Of a stretch of 64,000 nt of DNA, positions 1 through 7,954 are shown piece by piece. The notes below the pieces were generated by a model that worked only from the letters and a program-made list of their open reading frames with translations, did not search any database and was not told the origin of the DNA. Numbering within the stretch: the stretch's first letter is position 1; every line of letters starts with the position of its first letter. Both the position numbers and the translations under genes were made by a program. Source of the DNA: Spongiactinospora rosea (lineage in GTDB: Bacteria; Actinomycetota; Actinomycetes; Streptosporangiales; Streptosporangiaceae); contig NZ_QMEY01000009.1 of NCBI RefSeq assembly GCF_003315795.1, positions 62,001 to 126,000 on the forward strand, read 5' to 3'.

Positions 1-518
1 GCGGCGGCGACCCGCAGGGCCAGGTCGGCGTCCTCCCGGTAGGCCCGGGGGAAGCGCTCGTCGAAGCCGCCCACCCGTTCCAGGGCGGCGCGGCGGTAGG
101 CGATGTCGGCGGTGATCCAGTCGGCGGCGGCCAGGCCGGCGGTGTTGCGTTCGGCGTCGGTGGGCCTGCGGTGGGCGGGCAGCGGTACGTGCAGCCTGGC
201 CTGGCTGGCGGCCACGCTCTCGTCGATCTCGGTCAGGTCGGTGCGGAGCGCGTCCCACCAGCCCGGCTGCGGGATCACGTCGTCGTCCAGGAAGGCGACC
301 CAGGGGGTGCGGGCGGCCCGCCAGCCGGCGTTCCGCGCGGCGGCCGGGCCCTTGCCGCCGGTGCGCAGGACCTCGGCTCCGGGCGCTTTGAGCAGCTTCG
401 CGGTGCCGGGGCGGTCGTCCACGACGATGATCCGGGCGTCCGGCGGGGCCGGGGTGAGCGCGGCGAGCACGTCGGCCAGGCACGGCCGGCCAATGGTCGG
501 GATGACGACGGTGATCAC
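1..518 (-). CDS. Glycosyltransferase family 2, 3' end cut by window edge
   Basis: Partial GT2 (GT-A fold) glycosyltransferase with 172 codons visible. The N-terminal strand ITVVIPTIGRP is followed by VVDDRPG near residue 34, the metal-binding DDD at 78-80 (VAFLDDDVIPQPGWW) and the acceptor-side GGFDERFPRAYREDADL near 150-165, where the ED pair is the usual catalytic-base region. The GTG start overlaps the stop of the upstream carbamoyltransferase by four bases (GTGA), so the two are probably translationally coupled. It is likely a cytoplasmic enzyme that transfers a sugar from a nucleotide-sugar in the same pathway. Donor and acceptor cannot be read, and the C-terminus lies outside the window. 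Confidence 0.88.
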   Translation of the reverse strand, partial: MITVVIPTIGRPCLADVLAALTPAPPDARIIVVDDRPGTAKLLKAPGAEVLRTGGKGPAAARNAGWRAARTPWVAFLDDDVIPQPGWWDALRTDLTEIDESVAASQARLHVPLPAHRRPTDAERNTAGLAAADWITADIAYRRAALERVGGFDERFPRAYREDADLALRVAA

Positions 519-2155
519 GCGGCGAACACCTCGTTCCTGCGCACGACGTACGGGCCGAGGACCAGTACGTCCACCGGGGCCGAGCCGAAGCACTCCAGCG
601 CGTCGCGCGGGTCGTCCACCATCGGGCGGCCCGCCGTGTTGAGGCTGGTGTTGACCAGGACCGGCAGGCCCGTCCTGGCCTCGAACTCCGTCAGCAGCCC
701 GGCCAGCAGCGGGTCTTCCGCACGGTCCACGGTCTGCGCGCGGGCGGTGCCGTCCACGTGGACCACGGCCGGGATGCGGTCGCGCCACTCCGGCCGTACG
801 TCGTGGACGAACAGCATGTACGGGCTTTCGGCCGGGCCGCGGGTAAAGATTTCGGCTGCCCGTTCGGCGAGGACCATGGGCGCGATGGGGCGGAACTGCT
901 CGCGGCCCTTGACGTCGTTCAGGCGTTCGGTGTTGCGGGCGTGGCCGGGGTGGGCGAGCAGCGAGCGGTGCCCGAGGGCGCGCGGCCCGTACTCGGCGCG
1001 GCCCTGGAACCACGCCACGATCCGGTCTCCGGCCAGGTCGGCGGCTATCGCGGCGGGCAGGTCGGGCGGCCGTTCGTACGGGACGCGGGCGGCGTCGAGC
1101 CAGGCGGCGAGGTCGGCGTCGGTCCAGCTCCGGCCGAGGGCGGCGCCCGGCATCGGGGCGGCCCGCTCGCCGTACGTGCTCGCCAGGTGCAGCGCGCCGC
1201 CCAGCGCGGTGCCCGCGTCGCCCGCCGCGGGCTGCACCCAGATCCCCTCGAACGGCCCTTCGGCCAGCAGACGGGTGTTGGCGACGCAGTTGAGCGCGAC
1301 CCCGCCCGCCATGGTCAGGTGGCGCTCGCCGGTGCGTTCGTGCAGCCAGCGGGCCAGGTCGAGCAGCACCTCCTCCAGCCGGGCCTGCACGCTGGCGGCG
1401 AGGTCGGCGTGGCCCTCGGACCACGGTTCGCCCCGGGGCAGCGGCTTGGCGAAGACCGACCAGTCGATCGGGCCGGTGCGGAAGCCGCCGTCGCCGGTCG
1501 CCCTGATCAGTTCGCGGAGTTCGGGCAGGTGGCGCGGGGTGCCGTAGGAGGCCATCGCCATGACCTTGTACTCGTCGCTGGAACGCAGGAAGCCGAGGTG
1601 TTCGGTGACCTCCTCGTACATCAGGCCCAGGGAGTGCGGCAGGTCCTGGGTGGCGAGCACGGTGAGTTCGCCGTCGCGGTAGTGCCCGGCCAGGTGGGAG
1701 ACGGCCTCGCCGCGTCCGTCGCAGACGAGTACGGCCGAGTCGCGGTACGGCGCGGCCAGCCCGGCGGACGCGGCGTGCGCGATGTGGTGCGGGACGTACC
1801 GGACCTGGGCGGAGTCCAAACCGGGCAGCGCGGTGGCCAGGAAGGCGGGCGCGCGGCGGGCGAAGGTCGTGCGCAGCGGCTCCCAGCGGGCGTCCTGGCC
1901 CTGCTGACCGGCTCTGACCAGGTCGGGGTCGTAGGAGTAGGCGACGGCGTCCAGATCCTCGGGGCGCAGGCCGGCGTGGGCCAGGCACCAGGCGGCGGCC
2001 TGTTCGGGGAGTTCCCAGGCGGAGAACGGCACCGGGCGCTTGCCGTGCTTGCGCCTGCTGAACCGCTCTTCCTCGGCGGCGGCGACGACCTCGCCGTCGA
2101 TCACCAGCGCGGCGGCCGGGTCATGGAATATGGCGTTGATTCCGAGAAACCGCAT
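515..2155 (-). CDS. Carbamoyltransferase, NodU/CmcH/TobZ family
   Basis: A 546-residue protein matching the two-domain O-carbamoyltransferase family, which uses carbamoyl phosphate and ATP to carbamoylate a sugar or antibiotic hydroxyl. Visible family features are the N-terminal GINAIFHDPAAAL (His11), the His-rich VPHHIAHAAS at 121-130, CDGRGE near 145-150, GGVALNCVANTRL near 290, and the C-terminal QGRAEYGPRALGHRSLLA and PVLVNTSLN blocks of the YrdC-like fold. Length is normal for the family. It heads a minus-strand pair with the GT2 gene and is divergent from the heptose-phosphatase-like gene. That context suggests decoration of a glycan or glycosylated metabolite. The substrate is inferred only in general terms. 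Confidence 0.93.
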   Translation of the reverse strand: MRFLGINAIFHDPAAALVIDGEVVAAAEEERFSRRKHGKRPVPFSAWELPEQAAAWCLAHAGLRPEDLDAVAYSYDPDLVRAGQQGQDARWEPLRTTFARRAPAFLATALPGLDSAQVRYVPHHIAHAASAGLAAPYRDSAVLVCDGRGEAVSHLAGHYRDGELTVLATQDLPHSLGLMYEEVTEHLGFLRSSDEYKVMAMASYGTPRHLPELRELIRATGDGGFRTGPIDWSVFAKPLPRGEPWSEGHADLAASVQARLEEVLLDLARWLHERTGERHLTMAGGVALNCVANTRLLAEGPFEGIWVQPAAGDAGTALGGALHLASTYGERAAPMPGAALGRSWTDADLAAWLDAARVPYERPPDLPAAIAADLAGDRIVAWFQGRAEYGPRALGHRSLLAHPGHARNTERLNDVKGREQFRPIAPMVLAERAAEIFTRGPAESPYMLFVHDVRPEWRDRIPAVVHVDGTARAQTVDRAEDPLLAGLLTEFEARTGLPVLVNTSLNTAGRPMVDDPRDALECFGSAPVDVLVLGPYVVRRNEVFAA

Positions 2156-2309
2156 CTCATCTCCCCCGGGCGGTGGATCTGGTTCGGTCGTGCCTGGGCC
2201 TTTGTTTCGGCCCTGGCACCGCTACCGAGCGAAGCGCTTCTCAAACCTCCGCGTCTCGTAGAAGTCCACGTGGCGAGTGCTCTGTACTGGCAATCGTCAC
2301 TCTCCGTGG

Positions 2310-2345
2310 TTGTTACCCCGGGCTGCGGGCGGGTAGTGCGGAATT
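2310..2345 (+). promoter_or_regulatory. Candidate leaderless promoter for the HAD phosphatase gene
   Basis: TTGTTA (2310-2315) and TAGTGC (2334-2339) are 18 bp apart. The -10-like box ends six bases before the GTG start at 2346 and there is no Shine-Dalgarno sequence, as expected for a leaderless mRNA. The rest of 2156-2309, between the divergent genes, shows no further clear element. Confidence 0.35.
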
Positions 2346-2888
2346 GTGGCGACAAATGTTGATTTGCCGGATTATCGCCGTTCGCTTGCCGTATTGTTCG
2401 ACCGCGACGGGACCCTTGTGCGGGACGTTCCGTACAACGCGGACCCCGCTCTGGTAACGGCGATGCCGGGGGCGCGCGCGGCCGTGGAACGGCTGCGACA
2501 GGCCGGTGTGCCGGTCGGCGTGGTCACCAACCAGTCGGGGGTGGCCAGGGGGCTCATCGCCCCCGGCGCGCTGCGGCGGGTCAACGAACGGGTCGAGGAA
2601 CTGCTCGGCCCGTTCGACGTGTGGGCGGTGTGCCCGCACGCCGAGGACGACGGCTGCTACTGCCGCAAACCGCGCCCCGGCCTGGTGCTGTGGGCCGCCG
2701 CGGCGCTCGGCGTACGTCCGGGCGACTGCGCGGTCATCGGCGACATCGGCAGGGACATGGCGGCGGCGCGGGCCGCCGGGGCCAGGGGCATCCTCGTGCC
2801 CACCCCCGTCACCCTGCCCGCCGAAGTCGCGGACGCGCCGGAGGTCGCCGCCACGATCGGCGAAGCGGTGGAGAGGGCGCTGGGATGA
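2346..2888 (+). CDS. HAD-IIIA phosphatase, GmhB-like (heptose 1,7-bisphosphate 7-phosphatase)
   Basis: A 180-residue HAD hydrolase. Motif I is LFDRDGT (Asp19 nucleophile, Asp21), motif II VVTNQSG near 59-65, and motif IV GDIGRD at 132-137. The zinc knuckle CPHAEDDGCYCRKP (Cys96, His98, Cys104, Cys106) is diagnostic of the GmhB/HisB-N subgroup rather than of generic HADs. GmhB removes the C7 phosphate of D-glycero-D-manno-heptose 1,7-bisphosphate on the way to ADP- or GDP-heptose. The GTG start lacks a Shine-Dalgarno sequence and is probably leaderless. The stop overlaps the start of the following glycosyltransferase by four bases (ATGA), so the two should be co-translated. Confidence 0.88.
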   Translation: MATNVDLPDYRRSLAVLFDRDGTLVRDVPYNADPALVTAMPGARAAVERLRQAGVPVGVVTNQSGVARGLIAPGALRRVNERVEELLGPFDVWAVCPHAEDDGCYCRKPRPGLVLWAAAALGVRPGDCAVIGDIGRDMAAARAAGARGILVPTPVTLPAEVADAPEVAATIGEAVERALG

Positions 2889-3817
2889 GGATTCTGTTGT
2901 GGCACGTCCACGGGTCGTGGACGACGTCGTTCGTCCAGGGCGGGCACGAGTACGTCGTGCCGCTCACCCCCGACCGGGGGCCGGACGGCAGGGGCAGGGC
3001 GCGGACGTACCCCTGGCCGGACAACGTCCGCGAGGTCCCGTGGGACCGGCTGCGCGAGGAACCGGTGGACGCGCTGGTGCTCCAGCGCCCGCACGAGATC
3101 GAACTGGCCGGACGCTGGCTGGGGCGGCGGGTCCCCGCCGTGTACGTCGAGCACAACACCCCTGCCGGGGACGTGCCCCGGACCCGGCATCCGCTCGCGG
3201 ACCGCGACGACGTCCCGATCGTCCACGTCACCCACTTCAACCGGCTCATGTGGGACTCGGGGCGGGCGCAGGCGCTGGTCATCGAGCACGGGGTGGTCGA
3301 TCCGGGGCACCTGTACACCGGGGAGCTGGCGCGGGCCGGGGTGGTGGTCAACGAGCCGGTACGACGTACGCGGGTGGCGGGGACGGACCTGCTGCCGGAG
3401 TTCGCCGAGGCGGTTCCGCTGGACGTGTTCGGGATGAAGGTGACGGGCCTGGCGTACGGGACCTTCGAGGACCTGCCGCAGCGGGAGCTGCACGCCGAAC
3501 TGGCCAGACGCCGGGTCTACCTGCACCCCTACCGATGGACCTCGCTCGGCCTGTCGCTGATCGAGGCGATGACACTCGGCATGCCGGTCGTCGCCCTGGC
3601 CACCACGGAGGCCGTCGAAGCCGTACCGGCCGAGGCGGGCGTGATCTCCACCCGGACGGAAACGCTCACCGAGGCCCTGCGTGCCTTCGCCGCCGATCCC
3701 GCGTACGCCAGACAAGCAGGCAAGGCGGCCCGCGCCGCCGCGCTGTCCCGGTACGGGCTCGGCCGCTTCCTCGCCGACTGGGACCGGACGCTCACGGGAA
3801 TTGTCGGAGGCGTTTGA
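2885..3817 (+). CDS. Glycosyltransferase, GT4-like (GT-B fold)
   Basis: A 310-residue protein whose C-terminal half carries the GT4 nucleotide-sugar-binding signature: VYLHPYRWTSLGLSLIEAMTLGMPVVALATTEA, broken here only by description, with the conserved Glu of the EAMTLG segment near residue 228. The N-terminus is a divergent acceptor domain that starts MRILLWHVHG. The ATG overlaps the stop of the GmhB-like gene, and the pair together with the divergent carbamoyltransferase/GT2 forms the edge of a carbohydrate cluster. It probably transfers a heptose or another hexose. Donor, acceptor and product cannot be deduced. Confidence 0.82.
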   Translation: MRILLWHVHGSWTTSFVQGGHEYVVPLTPDRGPDGRGRARTYPWPDNVREVPWDRLREEPVDALVLQRPHEIELAGRWLGRRVPAVYVEHNTPAGDVPRTRHPLADRDDVPIVHVTHFNRLMWDSGRAQALVIEHGVVDPGHLYTGELARAGVVVNEPVRRTRVAGTDLLPEFAEAVPLDVFGMKVTGLAYGTFEDLPQRELHAELARRRVYLHPYRWTSLGLSLIEAMTLGMPVVALATTEAVEAVPAEAGVISTRTETLTEALRAFAADPAYARQAGKAARAAALSRYGLGRFLADWDRTLTGIVGGV

Positions 3818-3829
3818 CATCGTGTGCTC

Positions 3830-4744
3830 ATGAGCGGAGCACTTGAGGGGAAGATCGCGCTGGTCACGGGCGGCACGCGGGGCACCGGCCGGGGGATCGC
3901 GACCGAGCTGGGCGCGGCGGGCGCGACGGTCTACGTGACCGGCCGCAGCAGCCGCGCGGGCCGCTCGGAGATCGACCGGCCGGAGACCATCGAGGAGACC
4001 GCCGAGCGGGTGACCGCGGCGGGCGGCGTCGGCATCCCGGTCCGGGTCGACCACCTGCGGGCGGAGGAGGTCGCCGCGCTGGCCGAGCGCATCGACCGCG
4101 AGCAGGGGCGGCTCGACATCCTGGTCAACGACATCTTCGGCGGCGACCACCTCACCGAGTGGGACACCCCGGTGTGGGAGCACTCCCTCGACAACGGCCT
4201 GCGCCTGCTGCACCTGGCGATCGACACGCACATCATCACCAGCCACCACGTGCTGCCGCTGCTGATCAAGCGGCCGGGCGGGCTGGTCGTGGAGGTCACC
4301 GACGGCACCACCGACTACAACGCGGCCAACTACCGGCTCAACACCTTCTACGACCTGTCCAAGTGGTCGGTCATCAGGCTCGCGTTCTCCCAGGCCCACG
4401 AGCTGGCCCCGCACGGCGGCACGGCGGTGGCGCTGTCCCCGGGCTGGCTGCGTTCGGAGGCCATGCTCGACCACTACGGCGTGACCGAGGCCAACTGGCG
4501 CGACGCCACGGCCAAGGTCCCGCACTTCGTCATCTCCGAGACACCGGCGTTCACCGGGCGGGCGGTGGTGGCACTGGCGTCCGACCCCGACCGCGCGCGG
4601 TGGAACGGCCGGTCCTTGTCCAGCGGCGGGCTGGCCCAGGTCTACGGGTTCACCGACGTCGATGGCAGCCGGCCCGACGCCTGGCGCTACCTGGTCGAGG
4701 TGCAAGACCCCGACCGGCCCGCCGACGCCACCGGCTACCGCTGA
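3830..4744 (+). CDS. Short-chain dehydrogenase/reductase
   Basis: A 304-residue classical SDR, long for the family because of extra loops, similar in layout to DHRS1-like proteins. The cofactor motif TGGTRGTGRG begins at residue 14. The arginine-rich GRSSRAGRS after strand 2 suggests NADP(H), and the catalytic YDLSK is Tyr174/Lys178. An in-frame GTG lies two codons upstream, but MSGALEGKIALVTGG is the natural N-terminus. Cytoplasmic. It follows the glycosyltransferase by 12 bp but looks functionally separate. Substrate unknown. Confidence 0.88.
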   Translation: MSGALEGKIALVTGGTRGTGRGIATELGAAGATVYVTGRSSRAGRSEIDRPETIEETAERVTAAGGVGIPVRVDHLRAEEVAALAERIDREQGRLDILVNDIFGGDHLTEWDTPVWEHSLDNGLRLLHLAIDTHIITSHHVLPLLIKRPGGLVVEVTDGTTDYNAANYRLNTFYDLSKWSVIRLAFSQAHELAPHGGTAVALSPGWLRSEAMLDHYGVTEANWRDATAKVPHFVISETPAFTGRAVVALASDPDRARWNGRSLSSGGLAQVYGFTDVDGSRPDAWRYLVEVQDPDRPADATGYR

Positions 4745-4813
4745 CCTGGTTTCCGCGCCGCCCGAGGGGTAGGCGCGACGGTTGGGGAGTTCCGGGACTT
4801 CGGGGAGGCGTTG

Positions 4814-5167
4814 ATGTCCGATCGAATCGAGCCCCAGACCGACCTGCTGTGGCAGGAGTTCCACCGCATCGTCAACATGACCTCGGAGGAGCTTCGGGCC
4901 TGGCTGCTGACCGACGCGTCGGGCGAAGACGCCTTCGAGGCCGAGCCCGATCTGGGCGTCGAAGGGCTGGGCCGGGGCGTGCTGCACATCCTCGGCAAAC
5001 GGAAGGTCGATCTCACCGGCGGCGACATCGAGGTGATGCGCCGCACGGTCGACTATGTGGAGGACCGGCTGGCCGCCGCGCCGCGCGACGCCGTCGCCGA
5101 CGACGAGTGGCGGCACGAGCTGATGTCCGTGGGGCACGACCCGCTGCGTTCGACGGCGGCCGGCTGA
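4814..5167 (+). CDS. DUF3140 domain protein
   Basis: A 117-residue acidic protein with the actinobacterial DUF3140 pattern: LLWQEFHRIVNMTSEELRAWL, then an SG-ED linker, GVLHILGKRKVDLT and MRRTVDYVEDRL. The family is small, cytoplasmic and of unknown function; it often carries this helix-rich sequence and may bind DNA, but nothing here proves that. The ATG at 4814 has a GGGGAGG ribosome-binding site; a TTG three bases upstream is less likely. It lies between the SDR and the quinone-reductase-like gene on the same strand. Confidence 0.85.
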   Translation: MSDRIEPQTDLLWQEFHRIVNMTSEELRAWLLTDASGEDAFEAEPDLGVEGLGRGVLHILGKRKVDLTGGDIEVMRRTVDYVEDRLAAAPRDAVADDEWRHELMSVGHDPLRSTAAG

Positions 5168-5187
5168 TCTTTCTTGAGGGGGTGCAG

Positions 5188-6150
5188 ATGCGCGCCGCGT
5201 ACGTCGAACGACCCGGTCCGGCGACCGACATCAAGTACGGCGAGCTGCCCGATCCGGAGTGCCGCCCCGGCGAGGTGGCGGTCCGGGTGGCGGCGGTGGC
5301 GGTCAACCACGTGGACACCTTCGTCCGCTCCGGCGCGTACGCCACGCCCGTCCCGATGCCCCTGGTGCTCGGCCGCGACCTGGTGGGCAAGCCGGTCGGC
5401 GGCGACCGGTGGGTCTGGTGCAACAGCCTGGGGCACGACGGCCGCCAGGGCGCGTCCGCCGAGCTGGCGTGCGTGCCCGCCGACCGGCTCTACCCGCTGC
5501 CCGACGGCGTCGATCCCATCGCGGCGGTGGCCGTCCTGCACCCGGCCGCCACCGCCTACACCGGCCTGATCCACCACGCCCGGCTGCGGCCGGGGGAGAC
5601 CCTGTTCGTCGAGGGCGGCAACGGCGCGGTCGGCTCATGCCTGATCCGGCTGGCCACCGGCCTCGGCGCCCGCGTCATCGCCTCCGCCCGCGGCCCGGCC
5701 AAGGCCGAGACCTGCCGCTCGTACGGCGCGCACACCGTGATCGACACCAATGCGACCGACCTCCGCGAGGCGCTGGGGGATCTGGTTCCTGACGGCGTCG
5801 ACGTCTACTGCGACACCACCGGCCGCACACCTCCCGCCGAGGCCGTCCCCGCCCTCGCCACCAGAGGCCGCGCCCTCGTCCTCGCCGGCTTAGCCGCCGG
5901 CCACCCGTCCCCCCTCGACACGAGCGCTTTGTACACCCACGACCGTTCGGTCATCGGCTTCGCGATCAGCCTCGCCACGGCGGACGAACTCGCCGAGGCC
6001 GCCGAATGGATCAACGCCGAGCTGTCCGGCGGCCGCCTCCGCCTGGACACCCAGGAAATGGACCTGTCCAGGGCCGCCGAGGCCCACGAAACCCTCGAAT
6101 CCGGCTCCCACAAGGGCCGTCGCCTCATCCTTCGGGTGACCCGAGGTTGA
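5188..6150 (+). CDS. Zinc-independent alcohol dehydrogenase / NADPH:quinone oxidoreductase-like MDR protein
   Basis: A 320-residue medium-chain reductase. It has the GroES-like N-terminus (MRAAYVERPGPATDIKYGELP, then NHVDTFVRSGAY) and a Rossmann motif VEGGNGAVGSCLIRLA near residues 142-157. The structural-zinc cysteine cluster is absent, which points to the quinone-oxidoreductase/enoyl-reductase-like subgroup using NAD(P)H. The ATG follows a GAGGGGGTG ribosome-binding site 21 bp after the DUF3140 stop. The physiological substrate is unknown. Confidence 0.87.
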   Translation: MRAAYVERPGPATDIKYGELPDPECRPGEVAVRVAAVAVNHVDTFVRSGAYATPVPMPLVLGRDLVGKPVGGDRWVWCNSLGHDGRQGASAELACVPADRLYPLPDGVDPIAAVAVLHPAATAYTGLIHHARLRPGETLFVEGGNGAVGSCLIRLATGLGARVIASARGPAKAETCRSYGAHTVIDTNATDLREALGDLVPDGVDVYCDTTGRTPPAEAVPALATRGRALVLAGLAAGHPSPLDTSALYTHDRSVIGFAISLATADELAEAAEWINAELSGGRLRLDTQEMDLSRAAEAHETLESGSHKGRRLILRVTRG

Positions 6151-6151
6151 T

Positions 6152-6180
6152 TTGCCGCGCAACGGTGTTCGTCCTACAGT
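6152..6180 (+). promoter_or_regulatory. Sigma-70-type promoter of the LLM oxidoreductase
   Basis: TTGCCG (6152-6157) and TACAGT (6175-6180) are separated by 17 bp. This predicts transcription from about 6187 and a leader of about 115 nt before the ATG at 6302. Confidence 0.5.
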
Positions 6181-6196
6181 GTGACCACTTCGACGA

Positions 6197-6301
6197 GACG
6201 CTCTCCAGAAGTACGCCGCAGGGCGAGAGCGTCCCACCTCACTGAGGTGCCGGAGGGGCGGCAGTCGTCTTCGCCGACCCTTCCTCTCGGAGGCATCACC
6301 C
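6197..6301 (+). ncRNA. Structured 5' leader with two hairpins (cis-regulatory candidate)
   Basis: The leader contains a perfect 9-bp stem, GACGCTCTC (6197-6205) with GAGAGCGTC (6225-6233), around a 19-nt loop. A second stem, CACCT/AGGTG, closes a 5-nt loop at about 6235-6249. I could not match either to a known riboswitch consensus, so the role may be attenuation, mRNA stability or a protein-binding operator. No poly-U tract follows either stem. Confidence 0.4.
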
Positions 6302-7147
6302 ATGAACATCGGTATCGGCCTGCCCATCGGCGACCCGCCCGTCCTGCTGGACTGGGCCCAGCGCGCCGACGCCGGTCCTTTCAGCACGCTCGGCCTGCTC
6401 GACCGGCTCGTCTACCACAACCCCGAACCCCTGGTCGCCCTCGCCGTCCTGGCGGGCGCCACCTCCCGCATCAGGGTCCAGACCGAGGTACTGCTGGCCC
6501 CGCTGCGCGAACCCGCCCTGCTCGCGAAGCAGGCCGCCACCCTGGACCAGATGACCGGCGGCCGGCTCACCCTCGGCCTCGGCATCGGCGGCCGCCATGA
6601 CGACCACCTGGTCGCAGGCGTCGACATGCACACCCGCGGACGCCGCCTGGACGAGCAGATGGCGGTGATGCGCCGCATCTGGTCCGGCAAGCCGTTCAGC
6701 CAGGACGCCGGCCCGATCGGCCCCGCCCCCGCCCACCCCGGCGGCCCGGCGATCCTCTTCGGCGGCTTCCACCCCACCGCCCTCGAACGCGTCGCCCGCT
6801 GGGGCGACGGCTTCCTCGCCGCCGCACCCCCGACCTGGGCGGGCGACCTGTTCGACACCGTCCGCACGTTCTGGAAGCAGTACGACCGCCGGGGCCACCC
6901 CCGCATCGTCGCCCAGGTCAACCTCGCCCTCGGCCCCCAGCCCGTCATCGACGACGCCCGCGCCAACATGCACGCCTACTACGCCTTCACCGGCATGGCC
7001 GACCAGATGGTCACCACCATGCTCACCACCCCCGCCCAGGTCCGCGAAACGATCACCGCCTTCACCGACCTGGGCGCCGACGAGGTCATGTTCTACTGCT
7101 ACGGCCTCGACCCATCCCAGGTAGACCGCCTATCCGAAGCACTGTGA
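6302..7147 (+). CDS. LLM-class flavin/F420-dependent oxidoreductase
   Basis: A 281-residue luciferase-like monooxygenase-fold (TIM-barrel) protein. It has LLM landmarks: MNIGIGLPIGDPPVLLDWAQRAD at the N-terminus, RIRVQTEVLLAPLREPALLAKQAATLDQMTGGRLTLGLGIGG in the core (shown here only as a landmark; the key part is TGGRLTLGLGIGGR near 90-103), and GPAILFGGF later. In actinobacteria such enzymes use FMNH2 or F420H2. It is preceded by its own promoter and structured leader and is followed by the repeat block. The substrate is unknown. Confidence 0.85.
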   Translation: MNIGIGLPIGDPPVLLDWAQRADAGPFSTLGLLDRLVYHNPEPLVALAVLAGATSRIRVQTEVLLAPLREPALLAKQAATLDQMTGGRLTLGLGIGGRHDDHLVAGVDMHTRGRRLDEQMAVMRRIWSGKPFSQDAGPIGPAPAHPGGPAILFGGFHPTALERVARWGDGFLAAAPPTWAGDLFDTVRTFWKQYDRRGHPRIVAQVNLALGPQPVIDDARANMHAYYAFTGMADQMVTTMLTTPAQVRETITAFTDLGADEVMFYCYGLDPSQVDRLSEAL

Positions 7148-7222
7148 CCACCCCCCGCCCATAACCGCCCCAAGGGGGTGGACCGCCCCACCACCGCGGT
7201 TCACCCCCACCACAAGAGACCG

Positions 7223-7524
7223 CAGAACGCGCTACCGCGCCACAGGCCCCGCCTCCGGCGGAAAATGGACCTCGCTGGCGCTCGGCCTGTTTTCCCAGGC
7301 CCGGGCTCCGCCCGGTACAGCACGCCCTTTCTCGCCGCCCACCGTCGTCAATGACGCCCTGGTGCCCGGCATCTCCCATGCGCCGAGGTACCTCGCCGTT
7401 CCAGCACCGCCTAACCCGCCGCCTCGCCGTCTGATCCTCTCCCGCCGTAACCCAGCCCCCTACAGCTGTATCTCGATCACCGACGCGCTGACGCCCCCGC
7501 GCACCAGGGCCCCGCCTCCCGCGG
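7223..7524. repeat. Tandem structured repeat, unit A
   Basis: First unit of the array, from ACGCGCTACCGCGCC to just before the same motif at 7525. Conserved blocks shared with units B and C are the hairpin-forming CGCCTCCGGCG, the CTCGGCCTGTTTTCCCAGG block, CCGGGCTCCGCCCGG, CTCGCCG-CCACCG, GCCCGGCAT and CGCCGTTCCAGCACC. The first and third can fold as short stems with 3-nt loops, and the changes between copies stay in the loops or preserve pairing. Confidence 0.75.
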
Positions 7525-7954
7525 ACAGGACGCGCTACCGCGCCACAGGCCCCGCCTCCGGCGGGAAGCGGACCTCGCTGACGCTCGGCCTGTTTTCCCA
7601 GGTCCGGGCTTCGCCCGGTACAGCAGGCCCCCTCTCGCCGTCCACCGCATTCAGTGACGCCCTGGTGCCCGGCATTTCCCGTGGGGTCGTGGCACCTCGC
7701 CGTTCCAGCACCAACTAACCCGCCGCCGATGGCGTCCCGCCGGGTGGTGTGATTTCGCGGCTGGTCTCAAGATTCATGGCGGCCTCAGCGCCGGATAGTC
7801 GAGGTCCGGCACTTCGCGAAGATCACCCGAAGCTGTACCACTTGGTGGGACACCATCCCGCCGCCTCGCCGTCTGATTCTCTCCGCCGTCGCCCAATCCC
7901 CCCTTACCCTCGCGGCCTCCAGCACGCTCCATAGAGGCACACTGGTTCCGGCGG
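7525..7954. repeat. Tandem structured repeat, unit B (interrupted)
   Basis: Second unit, highly similar to A through CTAACCCGCCGCC at 7727. It is then interrupted by a 130-bp insertion and resumes at 7858 with CCGCCGCCTCGCCGTCTG, the exact continuation seen in unit A. Without the insertion and the 8-bp duplication the unit is about 292 bp, close to the 303-bp spacing from A to B. Confidence 0.75.
7728..7857. mobile_element. 130-bp MITE-like insertion with terminal inverted repeats and 8-bp target duplication
   Basis: The left end GATGGCGTCCC (7728-7738) and right end GGGACACCATC (7847-7857) are inverted repeats with one mismatch in 11. Similarity extends to 17 of 21 and to about 21 of 30 bases inward, and every mismatch is a transition. 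The element is flanked by identical CCGCCGCC at 7720-7727 and 7858-7865. Unit A of the surrounding repeat supplies the empty site, with a single CCGCCGCC. No coding capacity. An 8-bp duplication fits elements moved by IS256- or ISL3-type transposases, but the parent is not in the window. Confidence 0.8.

Noticed and set aside
6197..6301. Known riboswitch (SAM-IV, TPP, FMN, fluoride, guanidine)
   Set aside because: None of the conserved core motifs I remember for these classes is present; only generic hairpins are seen.
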